NCBI RefSeq assembly: GCF_003464595.1
Contig: NZ_QRZF01000006.1
Coordinates: 124,001 to 188,000 of the forward strand
Length of the DNA stretch: 64,000 bases
Source: Bacteroides intestinalis
Lineage (GTDB): Bacteria; Bacteroidota; Bacteroidia; Bacteroidales; Bacteroidaceae
Direction of reading: 5' to 3'
How positions within the stretch are numbered: the stretch's first letter is position 1; each line of letters starts with the position of its first letter. Of the stretch, positions 25,353 to 35,437 are shown in pieces. The position numbers were made by a program, and so were the translations under genes. The notes under the pieces were generated by a model that was given only the letters and a program-made list of their open reading frames with translations, searched no databases and was not told the DNA's origin.

Positions 25353-27713
25353 CTATTCTTCTGTAAAACCGTGCCTTTTTAGCTTTTCCAAATTCAAATA
25401 GAAGGTATATTTTTTGCGGTTGTCTAGTGGCTTTCTTCCCTGCAAAACATCGTCCATCGCTTTCCATTTCCAATCTTCCAAAACTCGCTTGCGGCGATCC
25501 CAATCAACCATTTTTTGAATGAGTTCCAAGGTAATTTCGTTTGAAGTTGAATTGCAGTCTGTTTTCGGTGTTTCTGTTGCAGCTTTTTCTTGTGTTGACA
25601 AATTGTCCGCCTCTTCCAATAATTCTATATTGTACTGACAAACGATTTCAAAAATTGATATTGCTTTGTTCCGGTCTGTATCAGATATTTTTCTGTTATT
25701 CTTGATTTTATACGCAGTATCGCTTGCCGCTGACTGATAATGAATAGAGAGAAAGCCCGAATCGCGTCCCCACGATTCAATCTTTTTCCAAAGAGAGAAA
25801 GGAATTGAACGGATTATGTTTTCTTCGTGTTTCCGCGTTTCTTCCGAGTTTTCGGTGTTGGATACAAGGTTTCGTTTCGGCGGGTTCTTTTCGTCAATCA
25901 AATCATCTTTTATCTCATTAATATTGAAACTCCAAGTGTGTGTTTTTACCTGTTCCCAACAATCTTCTTTCTTTGCCCATTCAATATAATGAGTAACAGG
26001 CGATTTTTCCAAAATAAACTTATTAATCTGCTTCATCAAGTCATAAATGCAGTCGGAGAGCGGTTGCGAAATTTGCTGGTTTTTCCATATCTTATATAGG
26101 TTTAATTTGTTTTCTGTTAAAATATTAATTAGCGACAAAGTATAAGGTACAACTACCTGCCGCAATTCGCCAATGTTATAATCGTTCTGTTTTGTTCCGT
26201 AACGTTTTTCGGCTGTTTTGAAAAGAATACACTTTGCAATCGTATCTTCAAAATATACATTGTTGATCTTCTTAATGTTATCAGGAAGGTTATCGTTGAT
26301 AAACTTTGCATAATTCTTTTCATTACCTCGCACAACGATATTCGGACTTATTACTAACTTTTTACCGTCCCAAACTTCCTGATAGGCATTGATAAACTTT
26401 GCCAACTCAACTTTTGTAAACATCTGACTTTTCGGGTATTTACGGTCAAATGCATTTTGGCGGGACTTGGTAAAGCCCTCGCGACTGCGCAAGGTTTTGT
26501 ACTGTCCTCGTGCTCGCTCGAAAAACCAACAGGTTTGCAAGTTGTTTTGAGCCGTTACCGGCGCAAGAATGTAGCGCGATAACTTTTCAAATGCAATCAA
26601 AACCGGATTGTTAGCCGAGAAATCGGCATCATTAACTTTGTTTTGGGTGTTGGCACAACGCGAAATATCAGAAACAATATCGCTGTACTGTTCAGGATTT
26701 TCAATAATTGAAAATTTTACTTGAACAAATATATTTGAAATATCTGCCTTGTCTTTTCGGGCTGTGTTGTAAATAGAGGCAGTTGTTTGCCCACCGTTCA
26801 CAATTTGCAAATTACGGATTTTTTTAATGTATCGATTTGTTTCGTCAAGTTCAATGTGGTCGGCAGTGGCTGCAATGCCGTTGTTAAAGGCAAGAAACAT
26901 ATGTGGTCTGGTCTTTATTGTGTCGCGAATGCCCTTGTTTATTTTGCCTGTGAATTGCAGAAACGACCTTACATTTTGTTCTAACAGCCGTGCGCCGTAT
27001 CGTTCATACAGTTTTGATAAACAAGTACCCGGAATAATCGCAATATATGTTTTGTAATCTTTATTGTTAGTATTTGTAGACAAACAGGGGATTACAAAAT
27101 TTTCGCCCTCGAAATTATCAAAATCTAATTCTATCGGAACGCGTGACTGCTCGGATATTTTATACAGATAATTTATGTCTATTACTCTATAAAACACATT
27201 GTAACCGCAAATCTGCACACTCGGTGGGAACTCGCCCTTATATTCGCCGTTAGTTAAAATCACGGCATTGACGCGCACAAGATTTTCTTTGAGTTCTGGG
27301 AAATTTGCCAAAGTATTAGCAAACTCAAAGATTGGCGACGATTCCGCAACTTCATTAACATAGTCGTTGTAAATAGATTTGCGAAAAAAGTTTATAATCC
27401 GCTTTGTTGCTGTGTCAATATCGGCTTTTGCAACTGTTTTTATTTCTTCGTAATTATCAAAAATGGAAATAAACAGATCAACTGTTTCGTAATTATCAGA
27501 TATAGCATAGGCATTGATTTTGTGCTGATTGCGTGTACCTAATGCCTTTTCATCGTAGGCAATAGCAGCATTTTCGGTTTCGCCTGCTTCTGCAAGCATA
27601 TCAATAGCAATGCGGGTAAATGTCTGTTCTTGTGTATCGCCTTCTTCGTTGCTAGCCTGCAATGCTACAATATCCTGAATTAGAGATTGATAGTATTTGT
27701 TTATTTCATTCAT
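25353..27713 (-). CDS. AIPR (abortive infection phage resistance) protein
   Basis: 786 aa. The central part has the AIPR-family pattern with FLQFTGKINKGIRDTI, FLAFNNGIAATADHIEL and IVNGGQTTASIYNTAR (about residues 245-320), then VFVQVKFSIIE and FERARGQYKT. It overlaps the upstream PD-(D/E)XK gene by 4 bp (ATGA) and is last in a five-gene operon. AIPR proteins are linked to phage exclusion and occur with Z1, MORC-like ATPases and DNA methyltransferases. The biochemical activity is not established. Confidence 0.88.
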   Translation of the reverse strand: MNEINKYYQSLIQDIVALQASNEEGDTQEQTFTRIAIDMLAEAGETENAAIAYDEKALGTRNQHKINAYAISDNYETVDLFISIFDNYEEIKTVAKADIDTATKRIINFFRKSIYNDYVNEVAESSPIFEFANTLANFPELKENLVRVNAVILTNGEYKGEFPPSVQICGYNVFYRVIDINYLYKISEQSRVPIELDFDNFEGENFVIPCLSTNTNNKDYKTYIAIIPGTCLSKLYERYGARLLEQNVRSFLQFTGKINKGIRDTIKTRPHMFLAFNNGIAATADHIELDETNRYIKKIRNLQIVNGGQTTASIYNTARKDKADISNIFVQVKFSIIENPEQYSDIVSDISRCANTQNKVNDADFSANNPVLIAFEKLSRYILAPVTAQNNLQTCWFFERARGQYKTLRSREGFTKSRQNAFDRKYPKSQMFTKVELAKFINAYQEVWDGKKLVISPNIVVRGNEKNYAKFINDNLPDNIKKINNVYFEDTIAKCILFKTAEKRYGTKQNDYNIGELRQVVVPYTLSLINILTENKLNLYKIWKNQQISQPLSDCIYDLMKQINKFILEKSPVTHYIEWAKKEDCWEQVKTHTWSFNINEIKDDLIDEKNPPKRNLVSNTENSEETRKHEENIIRSIPFSLWKKIESWGRDSGFLSIHYQSAASDTAYKIKNNRKISDTDRNKAISIFEIVCQYNIELLEEADNLSTQEKAATETPKTDCNSTSNEITLELIQKMVDWDRRKRVLEDWKWKAMDDVLQGRKPLDNRKKYTFYLNLEKLKRHGFTEE

Positions 27714-28714
27714 AAGAATTTAATTGTGTTAAAGAGTTGATTTTCAGAAACTAAATATTCATCGCACATCGCGAGAATAATTGAGTATTTTACATCGCTC
27801 ACGCCTCCGCGCAGTTCGTTTTCCTTAATTCTTGGAAAATTGTTTTCGATTTTGTAAAAATTCTCGTTACGGACTTGATAAAATCTGTCCTGATAAAACG
27901 ATTCGTGCTTGTCTAAATAGCCCGTTTCAAACAGTTTAGTATTAAAAAGAGACAATGCAGGCGCGTCATTTTCGAGTGTTTCACGGATTATGGCAATTTT
28001 CTGGCAAAGCGTCTGACCGTTTCCGTTTGATACTTCAACCGAAAAATGATATAAAAACAGCTTTTCAAGCAGTGTTTCGTCTAACTGCCTTTCGCCGTTT
28101 ATAGTTACTTTCTGTGGATTGTTGGTTGAGGTCGTTTTTACCTCGACCGCCCAAGTACTACCCTGAAAATCGCGCATTGCCTTATCAACGCCTACCCAAG
28201 TATGCAGCGCATCACAGGGGTTAGTGTCTGTTTTTGCGAGAAACTTTTGTAAAAAGTGCAACTCGCCGTAAAGCCCCTGCTGTTCGGCGGGCGTTAGCCC
28301 TCTCGAGTTGTTTTTTTCAAAAAGCGTTTTCCACTTTTCTAACTGATTGACAACGGTACGACTGATTTTCTGTTCGGTATTGAGTTTGATAACCGACTGT
28401 ATCAGATTTTCGCACAGTGTTGCGAAAATGTCGCGGCTGTTAGGATACAAAAGTTGGATTATCAGCAGGCGAGAATTTACGAAAGTAGTGTCGGCCAACA
28501 ACATTACTTTCAATTCTCGCAGGTTGTCAAAAGAAGAAATATCAATGCGTATGTCATTACTGAATGTGAACGCTACGCCATAATATCTTTCGGGGTATTG
28601 AAATGTGCCGTAAACATGAAACGGTATATTGCTTGAATACAAGCGTTTTACAAGCCCTATGACTTTTTCTTCTTCCAATGCTTCCCAAAGTTCCAGTATG
28701 TGATTATTGTTCAT
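27710..28714 (-). CDS. PD-(D/E)XK motif protein (DUF4420-like)
   Basis: About 334 aa from the ATG at 28714, which overlaps the Z1 stop codon; a longer frame to 28771 lies inside Z1 and is less likely. The central GLYGELHFLQKFLA, then WVGVDKAMRDFQGSTWAVEVKTTSTNNPQKVTI, contains an E (GELHFL), a D (DF) and the E-x-K of VEVKTT, the core of a PD-(D/E)XK nuclease. It is probably the DNA-cleaving subunit of the system. Tight coupling to Z1 and AIPR on both sides supports a shared complex. Confidence 0.82.
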   Translation of the reverse strand: MNNNHILELWEALEEEKVIGLVKRLYSSNIPFHVYGTFQYPERYYGVAFTFSNDIRIDISSFDNLRELKVMLLADTTFVNSRLLIIQLLYPNSRDIFATLCENLIQSVIKLNTEQKISRTVVNQLEKWKTLFEKNNSRGLTPAEQQGLYGELHFLQKFLAKTDTNPCDALHTWVGVDKAMRDFQGSTWAVEVKTTSTNNPQKVTINGERQLDETLLEKLFLYHFSVEVSNGNGQTLCQKIAIIRETLENDAPALSLFNTKLFETGYLDKHESFYQDRFYQVRNENFYKIENNFPRIKENELRGGVSDVKYSIILAMCDEYLVSENQLFNTIKFL

Positions 28715-31508
28715 CATATACATTATCGTTTTCATTGTCAAATAAAGTTTCTGTTTCCGCAAATTCCGCAACCTGATTCACTGCATATGAAACAGCAATA
28801 TTGGTGTTGCTGCTCGGAAACGAAACCACAAAACCAATAAATGGCTCGTCCGTTTTACTATATGAAATCGTATCGCTTTGTATTTCGCCCTGTTTATTGA
28901 GTACATTTGCACAAACAGGATTAAGCGGGTAAATCAGCAAAAGCGGGTTTATACGCTGGCGGAACTCCTGTCTGACAATTTCGGGGGCGGGATAATCCTT
29001 GTCCCACGATTTGTTTAATTCTGCTTTTCGCTGCAGTGTCCTTTCCAATGCAGCGTCTAACAAATCATCATCCAAATCAATAAATTCATCGGTTTGATTG
29101 CCGACAATGTGATTTTTACGAATGTAGTAAGTGTTCCAATTTGTATCTTCGGCACGGCTACGATCGAAACAGCCAGCTTGTATGCCGTTTGAAAAAACAT
29201 GCTGCACTGCGGACTGATTTTTATTCATAACAACCACACTCCACGAAGTTAATTCGCCCACCCGTACAAGGTCGTGAATATAACTGCTAATCATATCCAA
29301 ATCAACTTTTTTCAGACTGTCAGCAACCTTGAATTTTGAAAGATAATCACAAATATCATCGGGTGAAACATTACGCCACAGATAATTATTGCCTTTCTGT
29401 TCGGGTGTTCCCAATGCAGAAATGAAATTATCGGTTGCAATCAAATTTCTTTTCTTAGCACCCTTATCCATTGGTAGTTGATAGGTTTCTATCAAACGCC
29501 CTGCCCACGAAACAGAAATTTGTTTTGTATATCGCATTTTTGAAATTGAGGTAATTTGCAGGCAACCGGGGTGTGTCCGTACTTTCAAAGCATAATTTTC
29601 GGGTGTCCCTCCCGATTCTGACAAGTAGTTAAATTCGCCTCTCAGTTCTTCGCTTGCAATGGTAATGTGCCTAAACCACTCGTTTAATTCCTCACTTGTG
29701 AAAAGTCGGCACAAATCCACATAGCTAGGGCGATAGCCAAACCAACGCCCCATTTGCATAAGTGTATCGTACATTTTTGAGGCACGCAAGAAGTAACTAA
29801 CAGACAGCCCTTCCAAAGTTAAACCTCGCGAAAGTTTGTCGCCGCCGATTGCAATTACCGATATGCCTGTTTTTTCGTTTTCGTAATAAGTTAAACAGTC
29901 GCCCGAAGTACCGTTAATTGATTTTACTTCAACTTTTTGCACTGCTTTGAAAAGTAATGGTTTTATTTCTTCCCAAGAATGAATCATTAAATATTTGTCA
30001 ATATTGCCGAATTTTGATTGCCGAATTTCGGTCGTAACGGTTTTGTATGATTTGTAATTTGCAGTGTCATTTTCCAAGATTTTCCTAAACTCCTCCAAAA
30101 TTGCGGGGTCACTTGCTTCAATCTCATGTTTGTAATAGTTGAAAAGTTGTTCAACTAATTCTTTAATATGGTTTTGCCACATCTGATAGCGCGAAATATG
30201 AATGAGCATTGAGTTATGTTTTGTTCCTTGCCCTCTAGCTATTCGGATTGCACAAGTAACAATGAAACATTTTACAGCAGTTTTCAACGATTCTGGAATA
30301 TCGCTGAAAGTTGGTTTATCATCGTCTTTCTTATGCCCCTGTGGTACAAAATAATCATAATCTTTTATGGGACAAACGATTGGCAGTAAGTCGTTGTTTG
30401 TATCATCTGGAATTATGGAAGTTCCGAATACTTTCTCTGGTCCGATATAATTTGTCGGTGCAGGAATGTTTATGATAAAATCACGAGGAAACAAATCGTC
30501 TTCGTTTTGAGGAATAAAGATATTGGCAAACGGCGTAGCCGTGTAGCCAATATAGGCGGAACGATTGAACAATGAAATGATTTTGCAAATGTTTTTGTTT
30601 ATCGCTGTTGGGTCTAATTCTTTAACATTGGTATTGATAGAGGCGTTATCAGCCTCATCATCAATAATCAACAACGATTTGTTTGTTATTTTGTCGTTAG
30701 TAGCCTGTGTTTGCAACCAAGTACACAAGCGTTTCAAAACAGAGGCGTTTTTCTTCACTACCAACAAAATGGGCTGCGGTGCATTAAAATTAAAACCTGC
30801 TGTATTGGTTGCCCTGCTTGTAAAATCGCCCTTTTCCAAACTCGTTGTATATGAATTTGCAATAGCATTTTCAAAACCCGGAATAAGTCCCACACCGATT
30901 TTTGTTGTCTTGTTCATTGTGTAGGCTCTTTCATACTGCGTATCAAAGCCCAAAAAACCTTCGTCTATGCGATTTTGGGTTTGGCTGCGTAGGTTGTTGT
31001 GAATACCTGCCAAAACAATAATAAGATTAAAGCCTGCATCGGCAGCTTTGCAAATCAGCCCTGTGTAATTGGCTGTTTTACCTGACTGTACCTGTCCGAC
31101 AACAAGTCCTTTTTTAGAAATTTGAATTTCAGAGCGTTGCGGGTTAAAAAGTTTATCAAGCACTTTGTCTGTCAGTTCGTCCAACTGCAAAATAACACTT
31201 GGGGAAAACTTTTTTTGCTTTTCCAAATATTCAGCGTAGCGGGTCTAAAACTCCCACTTCGTTTTTTGGTCTGCCCGAAAATCTTTCAGCCAAGGCTCGC
31301 GGCGTTCCCTACCTTCCAAAATTTGAAAAGTGTCAATCTTAACGCTGTACATTGAAAGTAAATCGTTCTTCAATTTTGCAGTATCAACATCTGAATAAAG
31401 TATTTTCGCTTTACTGACTGCTTCGTTTATTTCGCTGTCAGTAACACTAGCTTTTCTGCCGATTATGCTTTGACAGATTTCTATGGCTACTTGATAGTTA
31501 TCATTCAT
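28704..31508 (-). pseudogene. Z1-domain helicase-like protein interrupted by one amber codon
   Basis: One continuous frame of 935 codons broken only by TAG at 31245-31247 (codon 88). The residues before (WLKDFRADQKTKWEF) and after (TRYAEYLEKQKKFSP) read on naturally, so a Trp TGG to TAG change is likely. The downstream part has SF2-type ATPase motifs: Walker A VGQVQSGKTAN, LLIIDDEADN, GYTATPFANIF and the arginine-rich QMGRWFGYR. The Z1 domain is the presumed motor of MORC/Z1/AIPR restriction-like systems. Translation could restart only at a TTG (31226) without a visible ribosome site, so the system is probably damaged unless the stop is read through. Confidence 0.85.
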
Positions 31509-32980
31509 TGTAATTCGTCTATTAAATCTTCGTAATTATTAAACGGCTCTACTGTTTTCAAATATGCTTTTGCTTGTTTGGGTGATTTGCCTTGTTTGAT
31601 TTGATTTTGAAACATCAGTGCAAGCGTTAATTTTACAATATCGCCGTACTCGTCCGAAAAATGCGTTTTCTCTTTCTCATCATTTTCGGCAATTTTTATG
31701 TAAATGGCTTTTGTTGGCAGGTTTTCTTCTACAATATGCAACAGATTGTTGATTGCTTGTTCCGGCTGTGTTTTTGCCAACTCTTTCAGATTTTCAATAA
31801 TAGTGTTCTTTCTATTGATTACGAAAAACCATTTGCCGTCTTTTACCTTTTCTTCCCAAAGCGGTTGAAAATCCTGTCCGGCTCGCTGTTTCAAAATTTT
31901 GCCTCTGTGTCGGTAAACTTCGCTACCAATGGTACGAACTGATTTTGCATAAGATTTTAATTGCTCACGACAAACCACGGGTGGGTATGCTTTTGACTTC
32001 TTAATATCAATCTGCCATTCGGTATCAAGTTTATTCGGCAAATCAATCTGTATTCGGACTAACTTATAATGTTCTTCCTTGCGAAACAAGCCCAACCAAT
32101 CGCCCGCCAAAAGTAAGCGTTTGCCACGATAAACATAAAATCCTTGTTGTGCGGGATAGCCGTGTATTCCCTCGGCTTTTTTGTATGCTTGTTCTGACGA
32201 AAAATTATTTTTGTGAGGCAAAACATAGCCTTTCATTTTCACACCGCCATTAATATTTTCGGTTGGTTGTTCCTGTCTTTTGTTTTCGTCTGGGCAAAAT
32301 GGATTCCACGCGGGTATCTCATTTTCACCCCAAAAGATTTTTATTGTTTTATCTTCGATAAATCTATGAAAAGTCATTGCAATATGATTTTTCACTTTAT
32401 CTAAAGAATCGGAAAATTTACACTTTGCATTATCATCTGTTTCAGCCGTTTGCGGTGGCAAAATTCTGTCTAATTCACTCCAAACAATAAGTGTGCCCGA
32501 CTGCAAACTATCTAACTTATTTGTAAATTCTTCGGGAATCCATTGTAATAATTCCCATTTGTCGCTTTGAGCGACATAATCCAAATCCCACGACCAAAAC
32601 GCAGGAGGGGTGTTTTTGCGCTTGCTTAATACGGAAAGTTTGCGACACTGTGAAAATGAAGCGGTTTTTAATCCCAATCCAAAACGCCCTAAATCTGTTT
32701 CGGAACGTTCGGATAAAGGATTTTGTGCACCCGGCCGCATTGCTTGGATTATTTCATTGCTATTCATACCATCGCCGTCATCTTTTATGGTGATAACGGA
32801 CTTGCTACCTCGCCACAAACGGTTAATGTATATGCTTTTAGCATTGGCAGAAATGGAGTTGTCAATAATATCAGCAACGGCGGTCTCTAAACTATAACCG
32901 ATTGCCCGAAATGTTTCTATCATTGAAGCGGCTTCGGGAACAGCTTCTGCCTTTTGTAATTTACTATAATCCATAAGCAA
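31505..32980 (-). CDS. MORC/Hsp90-like GHKL ATPase
   Basis: 491 aa. GHKL ATP-binding motifs near the N-terminus: YSLETAVADIIDNSISANA (N box), IKDDGDGMNSNEI (G1) and GRFGLGLKTASFSQ (G2), at about residues 30-115. The C-terminal half is unassigned. It matches the MutL/MORC-related ATPases described in bacterial restriction-like operons, where ATP-driven clamping on DNA is proposed. It overlaps the methyltransferase gene (17 bp) and Z1 (4 bp). Confidence 0.88.
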   Translation of the reverse strand: MLMDYSKLQKAEAVPEAASMIETFRAIGYSLETAVADIIDNSISANAKSIYINRLWRGSKSVITIKDDGDGMNSNEIIQAMRPGAQNPLSERSETDLGRFGLGLKTASFSQCRKLSVLSKRKNTPPAFWSWDLDYVAQSDKWELLQWIPEEFTNKLDSLQSGTLIVWSELDRILPPQTAETDDNAKCKFSDSLDKVKNHIAMTFHRFIEDKTIKIFWGENEIPAWNPFCPDENKRQEQPTENINGGVKMKGYVLPHKNNFSSEQAYKKAEGIHGYPAQQGFYVYRGKRLLLAGDWLGLFRKEEHYKLVRIQIDLPNKLDTEWQIDIKKSKAYPPVVCREQLKSYAKSVRTIGSEVYRHRGKILKQRAGQDFQPLWEEKVKDGKWFFVINRKNTIIENLKELAKTQPEQAINNLLHIVEENLPTKAIYIKIAENDEKEKTHFSDEYGDIVKLTLALMFQNQIKQGKSPKQAKAYLKTVEPFNNYEDLIDELQ

Positions 32981-34223
32981 ACTGCTCTTTGATTTTATCA
33001 GCTATTTTTTCTGCTAAGACTACAGGCACTGCATTTCCTATTTGTTTGAAAGCAGCTGTGCGGCTACCCTCAAAATAATAATCATCAGGGAAAGCTTGTA
33101 TTCGTGCTGCTTCGCGAATGGTAATTGAGCGAATTTGTTTTAATGATGGATAAATATAATAATGCCCATCCATCGCAATGTGTGCAACAACAGTATGGCA
33201 GCAACCGTCATGATTGACTACTTGAAAACGATTAAGAAATGATTGCTTGTTATTGTGCTTTTGCAATTCAGACGGTAAACTTGCGTAATTAAGTCTTTCT
33301 CTCTTTTCAAGCCACAATTTTATTGCTCGTTTATAAATTTCCAAATCAACAAGATTATGAGGTCTGGCAATATGTTGTGTAGTAAAGTCTAATTCAGTAC
33401 GAATTTTTGACTGTTTTAAATATTTTGTTGCCGAAGTCTCATATTGAACGATCCCGGTTAAACTTCCTTCTCCCTGCTGCCTTTCGGGTAGGTCTGAAAA
33501 TAAATCGGGCAAAATTTTATATGGATTTTTTTCTTTTTCCAATTCAGGATATTTTAAGTTTAAATCCTTTTTCCAACCAACAATGATAACTCTTTCACGA
33601 TTTTGAAGAACTCCATAATCAGACGCTTTCAGTTTTCTTAACTCAATTTCATAGCCTGCTTTATCTATTCCTTTTTTTATATTTTCTAAATGGATTCCGT
33701 TTTGTGCAGACAAAATTCCCGGCACATTTTCAAAAACGAACATTTTGGGTTCATACCGTTTCAAAAACTGCAAATAATATTTGTACAAAAAGTTACGTGG
33801 ATCTTTTTTCATGTTTTCGGGGTCGCGAGCACGTCCAACAAGGGAATAAGCTTGACAAGGCGGTCCACCAATGACAAGATCCACTTGCTTATCTCCTTTA
33901 AGTTTATCAACCTTCACAAATATTTCAGGTAACGTTTCATCTGATATTTCCTTGTTAATTACCGAATCTATTATCTCTTCAGGAACTGTAAGCCAAAGTT
34001 TTTGTCCGCCTTCCCCTTCCTGCTTCTCTCTTAGATATTTAACATACTCTTCAGATCTATTGTGCTGTATCAGATAATGGTAAGCCATTCTTGAACGCAA
34101 TGTATCACAAGCATATTTATTCATTTCAATATGAGCAATAGGAGCAAACCCTGCCCGAATAAAGCCCTCGGACAAACCACCTGCACCGGCAAATAAATCT
34201 ATAAAATTTAAAACATACGCCAT
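32964..34223 (-). CDS. DNA (cytosine-5) methyltransferase
   Basis: 419 aa. The ordered C5-MTase motifs are present: I FIDLFAGAGGLSEGF (8-22), IV GGPPCQAYSLVGRARD with the catalytic Cys (about 119-134), VI FENVPGIL, VIII LQNRERVIIVG, IX RSITIREAARIQAFPDDY and X QIGNAVP. It is the first gene of the minus-strand defence operon and would mark self DNA. The recognition site cannot be read from sequence, but the nearby Vsr is consistent with a cytosine-methylating enzyme. Confidence 0.95.
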   Translation of the reverse strand: MAYVLNFIDLFAGAGGLSEGFIRAGFAPIAHIEMNKYACDTLRSRMAYHYLIQHNRSEEYVKYLREKQEGEGGQKLWLTVPEEIIDSVINKEISDETLPEIFVKVDKLKGDKQVDLVIGGPPCQAYSLVGRARDPENMKKDPRNFLYKYYLQFLKRYEPKMFVFENVPGILSAQNGIHLENIKKGIDKAGYEIELRKLKASDYGVLQNRERVIIVGWKKDLNLKYPELEKEKNPYKILPDLFSDLPERQQGEGSLTGIVQYETSATKYLKQSKIRTELDFTTQHIARPHNLVDLEIYKRAIKLWLEKRERLNYASLPSELQKHNNKQSFLNRFQVVNHDGCCHTVVAHIAMDGHYYIYPSLKQIRSITIREAARIQAFPDDYYFEGSRTAAFKQIGNAVPVVLAEKIADKIKEQFAYGL

Positions 34224-34437
34224 ATTTAAATTCTTATATTAAGTATTTCATCCTATATTTTAGTTCATGTTGTTCCTGCTTCGCAAATTCTTTATTTGCA
34301 AGGTTTTTTAGAGCCTGAAAACATAAACTAATTTAGTGTTAATCACTTAGTGTTGCAAAGTTATAAGATTATCTTCAAACAAGCGAATAAAGTTTGTGTA
34401 AAGTTCATTATCAATTCATTTTTGATTGAATTTTTTA

Positions 34438-34537
34438 ATCATCCGACTACGGAGGGTGATTACTCCCGTAAGGCAAGGTTCTTAAGTTACCCTCAAGCTT
34501 CTGAGTTACTCAGAAGACACCTTGCTCTATTCTGGTG
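34438..34537. other. Structured non-coding stretch beside the methyltransferase
   Basis: Within the 398-bp gene-free region 34224-34621 several hairpins are packed: AATCATCC/GGGTGATT (about 34437-34461), CTTCTGAGT/ACTCAGAAG (about 34497-34515), a CTTAAG/CTCAAG hairpin, and a long-range GCAAGGT/ACCTTGC pair enclosing the last two. No ORF fits. It could be a small RNA or a remnant of the mobile element. Confidence 0.45.
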
Positions 34538-34545
34538 AATAGAAA

Positions 34546-34565
34546 AATCCGTCCGGGGACGGATT
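34546..34565 (-). terminator. Terminator after the DUF3408 remnant
   Basis: AATCCGTCC/GGACGGATT (34546-34554 and 34557-34565) with a 2-nt gap is followed on the minus strand by TTT (34545-34543), an intrinsic terminator form. Confidence 0.65.
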
Positions 34566-34621
34566 GAAAAGTTAGCTTTATTTTTAGTGTATTCAGTATA
34601 CATTATTAATAAGCTGTGAAG

Positions 34622-35189
34622 CTATAATTTTCTCCACCGCTCAATATCCTCTCCATAGAATTCCATATGATGTAGTGCCAGATTTTTAATCAATCCCGAC
34701 ACGCTCATCTTCCCGCCTTCCAGCTTGCGTACAATCTCATCGATCCTATCCCGTGTATGGCAATTCACAAACATGGTTTTGCGGTCATCAATCTTCGGAA
34801 CTTGCAAGAAGGTTTGGCGGCATCGTTCCAATGCCTCCTTTTTTGTCTTTTCGCCGGTACGTTTCTGAGTGGATGGTTTAACAGGATTAATGAGTTCAGT
34901 TTGCTCACTCGGTGTACTTACTTCACTTTGTATAGTCAGTTCACTTACCACGTTTTGTCGTTCTGCTTCCTTTCGCTTATCTTCCAGTTGTTTAGAGATT
35001 GGATTCTCTTTGATATATGCACAGACATTGTGCTTCGTCTATATCGAGAGCGGTTCTACGATTGTTACTTTCACTTGTCTCCATGGGGTTTTTCACTTTC
35101 GGAATTTCCTTTAGTGTTTCGCTCATGGGGCGGGTGGAGTTCAAAATGCCCACTGTATCAATGCCTTCAATTTTAAGTTTCTTAGTCAT
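34622..35189 (-). pseudogene. Frameshifted DUF3408 mobile-element protein
   Basis: Two frames join into one protein. The upstream part (from MTKKLKIEGIDTVG, start about 35189) runs to about 35020. The downstream part, readable as CAYIKENPISKQLEDKRKE and onward, continues in another frame to the C-terminal MSVSGLIKNLALHHMEFYGEDIERW, typical of DUF3408 proteins on Bacteroides conjugative and mobilisable elements. A single-base change near 35000-35050 explains the break. A GTG restart at 34951 would give only the last 109 aa. Confidence 0.65.
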
Positions 35190-35289
35190 ACTGTCTCTAT
35201 TTTTATTCGTTACTATTATTTTTTCTTTTTCGGATTGGGATGTCGGGGCAGTCGTTACCATTTCAGAGGCTATCCCGGTGAAGGGTTTA

Positions 35290-35384
35290 GCAGGTACAAG
35301 GTTTATCGGAAGAATACAACCCGAAGCGTAGCGAAGGTGTGGAGATTGTTCCGATAACCACTTGCGGCTTGATCTTGTACCTGC
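35290..35384. repeat. Nested perfect inverted repeats
   Basis: Outer arms GCAGGTACAAG (35290-35300) and CTTGTACCTGC (35374-35384) and inner arms TTATCGGAA (35303-35311) and TTCCGATAA (35349-35357) are all perfect. They lie between two remnant mobile-element genes. A transfer origin, recombination site or structured RNA is possible. Confidence 0.6.
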
Positions 35385-35437
35385 GTGAAGAACCCGTAAC
35401 TATTTTTGCCTCTGTAGTGGTAATGACTGTTTCGGCT

